Assembly (NCBI GenBank): GCA_963752965.1
Contig: CAVWAJ010000007.1
Coordinates: 372,001 to 436,000, forward strand
Direction of reading: 5' to 3'
DNA: 64,000 nucleotides
Source: QHXW01 sp963752965
GTDB taxonomy: Bacteria; Acidobacteriota; Terriglobia; Bryobacterales; Bryobacteraceae
In this document: positions 54,167-62,437 of the stretch, in pieces
Position numbering within the stretch: the stretch's first letter is position 1
Layout: each line of letters starts with the position of its first letter
Notes under the pieces: generated by a model
What the model was told of the DNA's origin: nothing
The model's database searches: none
What the model saw: only the letters and a program-made list of their open reading frames with translations
Translations under genes and position numbers: made by a program

Positions 54167-55084
54167 ATGGCCCGTAAGAGCCTGGACCACCCGCGGCGAC
54201 GAGTTGGCGACAAGACCGCCGCGCCCAGCGCTGAGTTGGTGATCATCACCGGCCTCAGCGGTTCGGGCAAAGGTTCCGTGCTCAAGGTTTTCGAAGATCT
54301 TGGCTATTATTCGGTGGATAACCTGCCGATCGGCCTTATCCCCAAGTTCGCCGAGCTGACGCGCGATTCCGCTTCCATCCGCTTCGCCGCGCTGGTCGTC
54401 GACATCCGCGAGGGCCAGGGCCTGAAGCGTTTTCCGGAACTCTACGCCCGTATCCGCCGCGAGATTCCCACACGCCTGATTTTCATGGAGGCCGATGACG
54501 ACACGATCGTGCGCCGTTTCAGCGAGACCCGCCGCCCGCATCCGCTCGGCACCGGCCAATCCATCAGCAAGAGCATCCGGCAGGAGCGGAGGCTGCTCGC
54601 GCCCATCCGTAAGCTGGCGGACCTCACTATCAGCACGTCAAAGTTCACGGTGCATGAGCTGCGTGATTTCATCCGCGAGAAGTTCGTCGGCGAGCGCGAA
54701 GAGCAGAAGATCATGGTCTATGTCACCAGCTTCGGCTACCGTCACGGCGTTCCTCCCGACAGCGACCTTGTGTTCGATGTCCGCTTCCTGCCCAACCCCA
54801 ATTACATCCCGCGCTTCAAAAAGCTCACGGGCCGCCATCCGAGTGTGGCACGGTACATCCGCTCATTTCCGCAGACCGTGGAGTTCATCGACCGCATCTC
54901 CGAGCTGCTGGTCTATTTGCTCCCCCACTATATTCGCGAAGGGAAAAGCTACCTGACTATTGCTTTCGGCTGCACTGGAGGCCATCACCGCTCGGTCATG
55001 ATGGCCGACCAGATTCGCAAGAACCTGGCGGAAGCCGGCTACCGCGCCAAAGTCACCCACAGAGACATGACGAAGCCGGTATAG
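54167..55084 (+). CDS. rapZ: RapZ-family nucleotide-binding RNA adapter
   Basis: 305 aa. Walker A GLSGSGKGS (about 29-37), VVDIREGQGL, FMEADDDTIVRRFSETRRPHPL, and the C-terminal domain with FGCTGGHHRSVMMAD. In proteobacteria RapZ controls glucosamine synthesis through small RNAs; elsewhere the role is less clear. A PTS Nitrogen gene (ptsN), often present between hpf and rapZ, is absent here. Confidence 0.96.
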   Translation: MARKSLDHPRRRVGDKTAAPSAELVIITGLSGSGKGSVLKVFEDLGYYSVDNLPIGLIPKFAELTRDSASIRFAALVVDIREGQGLKRFPELYARIRREIPTRLIFMEADDDTIVRRFSETRRPHPLGTGQSISKSIRQERRLLAPIRKLADLTISTSKFTVHELRDFIREKFVGEREEQKIMVYVTSFGYRHGVPPDSDLVFDVRFLPNPNYIPRFKKLTGRHPSVARYIRSFPQTVEFIDRISELLVYLLPHYIREGKSYLTIAFGCTGGHHRSVMMADQIRKNLAEAGYRAKVTHRDMTKPV

Positions 55085-55089
55085 ACAAG

Positions 55090-55944
55090 ATGAGCCGCAC
55101 CGCCGTCCTGCTGGTCGATTGTCCTGATGCCAAAGGCATCGTAGCGTCCATTTCCAGTTTTCTTTATTCCCACGGCGCCAACATCCTGAGTTCGGACCAG
55201 CACCAGGACAATCAAGCCGGCCTGTTCTTCATGCGAGTCGCGTTCGACCTCGCTGAATTCACGATCGAGCTCGGAAATTTCGCGCGCGCATTTCAACCCA
55301 TCGCCGACCGATTTCAAATGCAATGGCGTATCGAAGATACGGCCCGTCTGTCGCGTGTGGCGATTTTCGTCTCGCGCTATCAACACTGCCTGGTCGATCT
55401 GCTGCACCGCCACCAGACGGGTGAGTTGCCCTGCGAGATCGCGCTGGTCATTAGCAATCATGCCAATGCCAGACCGCTGGCTCAGTTTTATAACGTCCCG
55501 TTTCATCACTTGCCGGTTGAAGCGGCACGCAGGGCCGAAGCCGAAGCCACGCAGATCGAGCTGCTCGAGCGCAACCAGGTGGATTTGATTGTGCTCGCGC
55601 GCTACATGCAGGTTCTCTCACCGGAATTCGTCGCGCGTTACCCGCTCCGCATCATCAACGTCCACCATTCTTTTCTTCCCGCGTTCAGCGGAGCGCGCCC
55701 ATACCACGCGGCGTTCGAGCGCGGCGTGAAGCTGATCGGCGCCACCAGCCATTACGTCACGGACGAGCTAGACGCCGGACCCATCATCGAGCAGGATGTC
55801 GCGCGGATTTCGCACCGCGATCAGGTGGAGCACCTCATCGCCAAGGGCCGTGATCTCGAAAAGGCAGTGCTGGCCCGCGCCGTGCGCTGGCACCTGGAGC
55901 ATCGCATTCTGTTTTACGGCAATAAGACCGTGGTTTTCGACTGA
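55090..55944 (+). CDS. purU: Formyltetrahydrofolate deformylase
   Basis: 284 aa. N-terminal ACT domain (LLVDCPDAKGIVASISSFLYSHGANILSSDQH) and C-terminal formyl-transferase fold (CEIALVISNHANARPLAQFYNVPFHHLP, LIVLARYMQVLSP, INVHHSFLPAFSGARPYHAA, GATSHYVTDELDAGPIIEQD). Releases formate and THF from 10-formyl-THF. Five nt after rapZ. Convergent with the ADOP permease, 2 nt between their natural stops. Confidence 0.96.
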   Translation: MSRTAVLLVDCPDAKGIVASISSFLYSHGANILSSDQHQDNQAGLFFMRVAFDLAEFTIELGNFARAFQPIADRFQMQWRIEDTARLSRVAIFVSRYQHCLVDLLHRHQTGELPCEIALVISNHANARPLAQFYNVPFHHLPVEAARRAEAEATQIELLERNQVDLIVLARYMQVLSPEFVARYPLRIINVHHSFLPAFSGARPYHAAFERGVKLIGATSHYVTDELDAGPIIEQDVARISHRDQVEHLIAKGRDLEKAVLARAVRWHLEHRILFYGNKTVVFD

Positions 55945-55946
55945 GA

Positions 55947-58401
55947 CTACTCCCAGCGCAGCGCCACCGAGGGCCGGATGCGAACCCGCGCGCACCGATG
56001 GCACTAGCGATGCCGCGGCGGCAACCACACCCAACACGGCCGCGCCCAACAGGAACACCGTGGGATCGGCGGGCTTGACGTCGTACAGCAGCGTGGCGAG
56101 GAAGCGCGTTAGTACGAACGCCACCGCTGCGCCAATCACTAAACCCACACCGGCCAGCCGCAGGCCTTGCCATAGGACCAGGCCCAGTACATCGCGTACT
56201 TCGGCGCCCAGCGCCATGCGGATGCCAAATTCACGAGTGCGCTGCGTTACCGAGTAAGCCAGCACACCGTACACACCGATGGCTGACAACAGCACCGCGA
56301 GTGCGCCGAAGATGAGGCACAGGACCATGGATGCCCGGCGGTCCACCAGGGACGCGGAAACCCGCTCCGGCATGGTCTTGGTGTCGAACAGCGGCAGTTC
56401 TGGGTCGGCCTGGAGGATTTCACGGCGGATAGCGCTAATCAACTGCGGGTTGTCCCGCTCGGTTTTCACGACCAGGTGCATGCCGTGCTGCACCCATTGC
56501 TTGTAGTGGAAGTAGACTTGCCCTACTGGATTCTGCTCGGCCAGGTTGCCGGTCTTCACACTGCCCACCACGCCAACGATTGTGAAATGCGGTTCCTTCT
56601 TGCTATCGGGGCTCTGGTCATCGATGCCGCGGCGCACCGTATTACCGATCGCTCCTCCGTTGGGCCAGTACTTGCGTGCCAGGAATTGATCGATGAGAAC
56701 CACCTTTTGCGCATCGGGCCCGTCGCTTTCGCTAAAGTTGCGGCCCTCCAAAATCGGGATGCCCATGGCCGGCATATATCCGGGGTCCACGATGTTCCAT
56801 CCCGGCACGGGCGGATTCTCGCCGGGCGCGAGCGGGTGGCTGTCGATTTGAATCACGCTGGCATTGTTGCTGTTGCTGAACGGCAGGTAGCTGGTCACGC
56901 CGGCGTGCCGCACGCCCGGCGTTGCGCGCAGTTTCTCGAGCAGCGAAGAGACGAAGTTACGAGCGGCCGCATCCTCTTTATACCGCGCATCCGGCAGCGA
57001 GAACTCAGCGGTGATCACGTTTTCCGAACGAAAGCCAGGATTCACGGTCAGGAGCCGCGCAAAGCTCAGCGTCAACAGACCCGAGCCGATCAACAGCACG
57101 AAGGCGAGCGAGACCTGGCACACCACCAGCGCGGAGCGCACCCAGAGCGCGTGGCGGCCCATGGTGCCCGCACGCTCATTGCCGCGGAAAATCTCATTCA
57201 GGTTGCTTCTCAGCACGTGAATGAGCGGTACACTCCCGAAGACCAGCCCGGTGAGCACAGCCATCCCAGCCGTGAACGCCAGAACGCCGGTATCGATCCG
57301 GATCTCGCCCGAGCGCGGCAGGTCTTTCGCAGCCAGAGACAAAAGCAGCCGCACACCACCGTAGCCGAAAGCGACTCCCAGCGCGCCGCCGAGCACCGCC
57401 AGCGTGACGCTTTCCGTCAAAAGTTGCCGTGTGATCCGCCACCGGCCTGCACCGAGGCTGAAACGGATGGCCAGCTCCTTCATGCGCACGTTGGAGCGAA
57501 CCAGCATGAGGTTCGCCAGATTGACGCAGCCGATCAAGAGGACAAAGCCAACCGCTGCCTGCAACAGGTACAGGATCGGGCGGACGTCGCGCACTAGCTC
57601 GTCCTGCAACCCGACGACCTTTGTCTGGAAGCGCGCGTTGATGAGCAGTTGGCGATACTGCGGAAACCGATCGAGGTTCTGTTTGTTCAGCGCGTCGATG
57701 CGCTGCTGCGCGAGAGCAACACTTACACCCGGTTTCAGGCGCGCGATCATACCCCAACTGTTGCTATGCCGCGCGTCATCGGAGGTTTGCTGCGGCGTAA
57801 ACGCGAAAGGAACCCAGAGGCGCGGCGGTTCGCTGCCCAGCGAACCAAATCGATCCGGCAATACACCAACGATCCGGTACGGCACGCCGCTCAAGCGAAT
57901 GTCCCGGCCGAGGACAGCACCGTGGGCGAACATGTCTTTCCAAAGACCCTCGCTCAAGATCGCGACATGTTCTTTGCCGAGCACCGCCTCGTCTTCGGTG
58001 AAGACCCTGCCCAGGAGTGGTTGTACACCCAGAGTCCGGAAATAGGAGGGCGTGACGTACTGTCCACGGATGCGTTGCGGCGTATTCGCCAAGCCCACGT
58101 CATAACCGTCGTCGCCGATTAGAGCGACTTCAGAGAACACGTCGGTCAGCTTTCGGCGGTCCAGATAATCGGGGGTGGCGTTCGATCCCCGGTCACTGAC
58201 ACCAACGCCAGGGTAGAGATTGTACATCGCCACTAGGCGGTCCGACTCCGGAAATGGCAACCCTCGCAGCAAGACACCATCGAGAACAGTGAAAATCGCG
58301 GTGTTGGCCCCAATGCAGAGGGCGAGTGTCAGCAGTGCAGCCAGCGTGAACGCCTTTTGCTTCCACAGCAGTTTGAGTCCGAATGTCAGGTCCTGTAACA
58401 T
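55947..58401 (-). CDS. ADOP-type MacB/FtsX-like permease with 3' frameshift
   Basis: About 817 aa if one extra base is removed. Start ATG 58401 with AAAGGA upstream; MacB periplasmic core (about 20-260), FtsX domain with TM helices (about 285-420), a second periplasmic core, and a second FtsX domain. These duplicated orphan permeases without an ATPase partner are typical of acidobacteria. Near 55985, at a CGCGCGGG tract, the frame is lost: the present frame runs on 60 codons into the antisense of purU, while the +1 frame reads RVRIRPSVALRWE then TAG at 55947, the normal family end. Total length is 3n+1. Either a sequencing error or a recent mutation. Confidence 0.85.
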
Positions 58402-58463
58402 ACCGCGCAATCCTTTAACAGCTAATACGCGCCGCCTGCCGGTCCAGTTCCAGAATGTCCGGC

Positions 58464-60119
58464 CTACTCGACGATCTTTTGGTACTGATTCAGCTTCAGA
58501 CCGGTGACCGTCTGCTCGTTTCCATTCGGCCAACGGATGTCGAGCCGCACGGGGCCAGAAGGCGGATCTCCCAATCCGAAGATTACGCGATGGTCATGCG
58601 AGGAAATGTAGCTCGTTCCGCTGGTGATCCAGCGCGTGAGCTTGCGGCCACCAGCCGTGAGCGTTAGCTTCGCGCCGATTGCATCCCGGTTGCTCTTAGT
58701 TCCTTGCAACTCGATTCCGACCCAGGTCTTCTCGCGGCCGACGTTGTTGTGCAACAGGATGGGCGTGTCGTTCAGGCGTGTGAAGACGACGTCCGTGCCG
58801 CCATCGTTGTCGTAGTCTCCAACCGCAAGTCCCCGGCCGAGATAACGCGAACGGAAGACCGGGCCCGCGGACTCCTTCATGTCACAAAACACGCCCTTGC
58901 CATTATTGGCCAGCAACATAGGCGGCTCCTCATAGCGGACGTCCAGGCGGGTCTTCTCGATCACCGGGTTGAGATGGCCATTGACAAATACGAGGTCCAG
59001 GCTACCGTCGTTATCGAAGTCCAGAAAATGCGCGCCCCAGCCAACGAAAGAGCGAGTCAGTGTAGCGAGGCCGGATTCGCGTGTCCACTCCTGGAACGGG
59101 AATGCGCCCTTGTTCAAGAACAGGGCGTGTTGCTCGTCGTTGAAATTGGTCACGAAGAAATCGGGGCGGCCCTCGCCGGTGATGTCGCCCGCGTCCACGC
59201 CCATGCCGGCGCGCGCCATGCCATCGGCAGTCAAAGCTACTTCGGCGTCGAGTGCGGCGTCGATGAATGTGCCATTGCGCTGATTGATGAGCAACAGATT
59301 GGGCGAAGCGTCACGCGCTACGAAAATGTCGGGCCAGCCGTCGTCGTCGACGTCGATGCTCACCGGGTCCAGGGCGCGCCCCACTAGTTTCGCCAGGCCG
59401 GCCTGTGCCGTGACGTCGGTGAATGTGCCATCGCCATTGTTGTGATAAAGCGTAGGCGGCTCCCCCTCGTACGCAGTTTGCGCGCAGTATGTGCGGAGGC
59501 CGTTGAATTCGCAGCGGTGGATGTCGCTATAGGAAAACTTGGCGTAATTGCAAACGAACAAGTCCAGCCGGCCGTCGCGGTCGTAGTCGATCCACGCAGC
59601 GCCCGCCGCCCACTTCCCGGAGTTCTTGACGCCGGCCTTTTCGGCGATGTCGGTGAAAGTGCCGTCGCGATTGTTGTGGAACAGCGCGCAGGCCGGATAA
59701 CCGGTTACGAACAGGTCGGGATAGCCGTCATTATCGAAGTCGGCGGCGGCGACACCCATACCGTAGAATGGCAGCCGTTCGATCCCTGCCTTGGCCGTCA
59801 CGTCCTCAAAGGTGCCGTTGCCCAAGTTGCGATAGAGGCCGTTGCTAGGCGGCGCGCTGTGCGGACTTTTGGGTGTCTCGCCACCGGTAACGAAGAACAG
59901 GCCGGGCAGCCCACTGTGATCGAAGTCGATAAACGCAACACCGCCACCCATGGTCTCGACCAGATACCTCTCGCTCGATTCTTCACCGCTGACATGCCGC
60001 CAGCGGATTCCGGCTTGAGCTGTCACATCCGTGAAGATATCCGGTGCGGCGGAAACCGGCCACTTGACGGCCCCAGCGCACACACACAAGACCAGGAGTA
60101 CCGCTGCCACCCAGCGCAT
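58464..60119 (-). CDS. CRTAC1-like secreted protein (FG-GAP repeats and ASPIC/UnbV domain)
   Basis: 551 aa from the ATG at 60119 (a GTG at 60122 is next to it). Signal peptide MRWVAAVLLVLCVCAGAVKW. Several FG-GAP/VCBS beta-propeller repeats with calcium-type DxDxDG loops (VAAADFDNDGYPDLFVTG, AAWIDYDRDGRLDLFVC, VDVDDDGWPDIFVARD) are followed by the ASPIC/UnbV domain (DAIGAKLTLTAGGRK...SGTSYISSHDHRVIFGLGD...VRLDIRWPNGN). The ATG overlaps the stop of the TPR gene by one base (TGATG), a pairing common in acidobacteria. Probable extracellular or periplasmic binding protein. Confidence 0.92.
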   Translation of the reverse strand: MRWVAAVLLVLCVCAGAVKWPVSAAPDIFTDVTAQAGIRWRHVSGEESSERYLVETMGGGVAFIDFDHSGLPGLFFVTGGETPKSPHSAPPSNGLYRNLGNGTFEDVTAKAGIERLPFYGMGVAAADFDNDGYPDLFVTGYPACALFHNNRDGTFTDIAEKAGVKNSGKWAAGAAWIDYDRDGRLDLFVCNYAKFSYSDIHRCEFNGLRTYCAQTAYEGEPPTLYHNNGDGTFTDVTAQAGLAKLVGRALDPVSIDVDDDGWPDIFVARDASPNLLLINQRNGTFIDAALDAEVALTADGMARAGMGVDAGDITGEGRPDFFVTNFNDEQHALFLNKGAFPFQEWTRESGLATLTRSFVGWGAHFLDFDNDGSLDLVFVNGHLNPVIEKTRLDVRYEEPPMLLANNGKGVFCDMKESAGPVFRSRYLGRGLAVGDYDNDGGTDVVFTRLNDTPILLHNNVGREKTWVGIELQGTKSNRDAIGAKLTLTAGGRKLTRWITSGTSYISSHDHRVIFGLGDPPSGPVRLDIRWPNGNEQTVTGLKLNQYQKIVE

Positions 60120-61645
60120 CACTTGCCCGCCGCCTTCAGCTTTTCGTACCGGCTCATCGCGCTCGCAGCATCATCAGCACGGCCGAGGCGGCGGTACAGA
60201 CGCGCCAGTGCAAACTGGACCCTGCTTTCTTCCGGCGCAAGGCGCGCGGCAGTTTCCAGATGCTGAAGCGCATCGCCGGTAGATCCGTTCTTCAGCGCCA
60301 GATTTCCAAGACGATAATGTGACTCGACGCGGCCCGGATCGAGATCCACCGCTGTCTTGAGCAGCGCGGCTGCGTGCGTCTCAGCGGCATCATCCGGCGC
60401 GCTGTCCAGCAGCAGGGTGGCGTAGGTTTCAGGCAAGTTTGCGTCACGTGGATGTTGTTTGATCAGGAGCTCGAAACTGGACTGCGCCTCGGTGCGCATA
60501 CCGGCGCCCCACTGTGCAGACGCCAGGCCTGCCTGTGCGTCAAGTGATGACGGTTCGAGCTCGATAGCACGGCGGTAGGCCTGGACGGCGTCAGTGTATT
60601 GGTTCATTCTTAACTGCACCTGAGCTTCCGTCAGAAATGCCAGGGCTGACTTGGGGAAGGCTTCCGCCATCCGGGTGGCGACGGCAAGCGCGGCGGGCAA
60701 CCGATTGGCGTCGATGAGGATCGTGGTGAGAGTCGCATAACTCGATTCCCGCAAAGGGTCTTGGTGGATCGCAGTTTGGAGAGTATGTATGGCCTCTGAA
60801 GTGTTGCCATTCGCCTGGTAACAGCGGCCAAGCAGATCGTAGACCTCGCCGGTTCCGCGGCCTGCGCTGACCAAAGCAGCCAGCGCCTGCTGGCTTTCGG
60901 CCGTGCGGCCCGTGCGGTATTGAATGAGCGCCAGGTTGTACGTCAACTTGGTTTGATCCGGATAAATCGCGCGGATCGATTCAAACAGTTTCTCCGCAAT
61001 CCCGTAGTCGTCTGACTGCACGGCAACACCCGCGGCGGCGAAGATGCCCTGGGGCTCAGCCGTCCGCGTGAGCAGGCCTTCGAGCAGTTGGTGCGCTTTC
61101 TCGCGCTGCCCCGTGTGATAGCAGGCGCTGGCGAGTGCGGCCACGGTTTCCGGGCGTTGGGAGACAATGCCGGGAATCGAGCCCAGCAACTTAGCGGCGC
61201 GCACGTAGTCGTGCAGATTCTCCGACACCATACCAAGCAGAAGAACAGAAGCACTGTCCTGCGGCTGCGTACGCAATAAACGTTCCAGGTTGGCTTGTGC
61301 TGGTTTGAGTTCACCGAGCCGCCATTGATTGGCGGCCAGATTGCGGCGCGCGGTCGCGTCCGCAGGATTTGCCTTAACGGCGCGCTCAAAGTACGTGTTG
61401 GCTTCCCGGAGTTTTCCCTGCATACCGAGAATGCCGCCAAGGCTGGTCAGGTAGGATGAGTCGGCAGGCGCGAGACGGATGGCTGCCTGCAATTCCGTTT
61501 CGGCGTGAGGGATGTCGCCCGACTGGACGTACTCAGCTGCTTTATCGGCATGCTGCTTGGCCGCGGCAGGATCTTCCGGCGCGGCAAGCAGGTGGACACT
61601 GATCCACATCATGGCGAACAAACCCCGGGAAAATCCACCCGTCAC
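60119..61645 (-). CDS. Secreted TPR protein
   Basis: 508 aa. N-terminal hydrophobic segment (RGLFAMMWISVHLLAA, probably a signal peptide) then about 13 TPR units across the whole length (HADKAAEYVQSGDIPHAETELQAAIRLAPAD, LREANTYFERAVKANPADATARRNLAANQ, GLASAQWGAGMRTEAQSSFELLI). Translationally coupled to the CRTAC1-like gene. Follows lptB by 34 nt on the same strand. Function unknown; probable scaffolding with its partner. Confidence 0.88.
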   Translation of the reverse strand: MTGGFSRGLFAMMWISVHLLAAPEDPAAAKQHADKAAEYVQSGDIPHAETELQAAIRLAPADSSYLTSLGGILGMQGKLREANTYFERAVKANPADATARRNLAANQWRLGELKPAQANLERLLRTQPQDSASVLLLGMVSENLHDYVRAAKLLGSIPGIVSQRPETVAALASACYHTGQREKAHQLLEGLLTRTAEPQGIFAAAGVAVQSDDYGIAEKLFESIRAIYPDQTKLTYNLALIQYRTGRTAESQQALAALVSAGRGTGEVYDLLGRCYQANGNTSEAIHTLQTAIHQDPLRESSYATLTTILIDANRLPAALAVATRMAEAFPKSALAFLTEAQVQLRMNQYTDAVQAYRRAIELEPSSLDAQAGLASAQWGAGMRTEAQSSFELLIKQHPRDANLPETYATLLLDSAPDDAAETHAAALLKTAVDLDPGRVESHYRLGNLALKNGSTGDALQHLETAARLAPEESRVQFALARLYRRLGRADDAASAMSRYEKLKAAGK

Positions 61646-61679
61646 GGGGCGATTATCGCATGTAGAAGGGCAGCCGGCT

Positions 61680-62429
61680 CTAGTTGGGGAACGTCACGCC
61701 GCTTTCGCCGAGCGTGAAAGACTCGCCAAGATACACACGCTTCACTTCAGGATCGCGCCCCAACGCTTCGGGACTGCCGGCGCGAAAGATGCGGCCGTTG
61801 TTGATGATGTAGGCGCGATCCGTCACCATGAGGGTTTCGCGCACATTGTGGTCGGTGACCAAAATGCCGATGCCTGACCGTTTCAGGTCAAATATGATGC
61901 GCTGGAGCTCGAGCACCTGGATCGGATCGATACCCGAGAAGGGCTCATCAAGAAGCAGGAAGCTGGGCTCGATGACCAGCGAGCGGGCGATCTCGACACG
62001 CCGCCGCTCGCCGCCTGACAGTGCATAGCCCTTGTTCCGGCGGACTTTCTCTAGGCCGAGCTGGTCGATCAGCCGCTCCATACGCTCCCGGCGGTCGCGC
62101 GGCCGTATGGGAAGCGTTTCGAGGATCGCCATCAAGTTGGCCTCCACCGTCAGCTTGCGAAAAACGGAAGCTTCCTGCGGCAGGTAGCTAATGCCCTGGC
62201 GTGCGCGCTGGAACATAGGAAGCCCGGTGATGTCCTGATCGTCGAGAAGGACTCGGCCGGAATCGGGGTTAATAAGCCCGACTGTGATGTAAAACGACGT
62301 GGTTTTGCCCGCGCCATTCGGCCCCAGCAAACCAACCACTTCACCCTGGTGAACCGACAGGGTGACATCGTCGACCACTTTTCGGCCGCGGTACGACTTT
62401 GAGATTTCGCTTGTTTCGAGTCTGCGCAT
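61680..62429 (-). CDS. lptB: Lipopolysaccharide export ABC ATPase
   Basis: 249 aa. Walker A GPNGAGKTT, Q-loop region LPQEASVF, signature LSGGERRRVEIARSL, Walker B LLLDEPFSGIDP, and H-loop DHNVRET. The order and surrounding residues (TVGLINPDSGRVLLDD) fit LptB, which drives LPS extraction from the inner membrane with LptFG. It begins 8 nt after the LptA-like gene. Confidence 0.95.
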   Translation of the reverse strand: MRRLETSEISKSYRGRKVVDDVTLSVHQGEVVGLLGPNGAGKTTSFYITVGLINPDSGRVLLDDQDITGLPMFQRARQGISYLPQEASVFRKLTVEANLMAILETLPIRPRDRRERMERLIDQLGLEKVRRNKGYALSGGERRRVEIARSLVIEPSFLLLDEPFSGIDPIQVLELQRIIFDLKRSGIGILVTDHNVRETLMVTDRAYIINNGRIFRAGSPEALGRDPEVKRVYLGESFTLGESGVTFPN

Positions 62430-62437
62430 TTGGGGGC

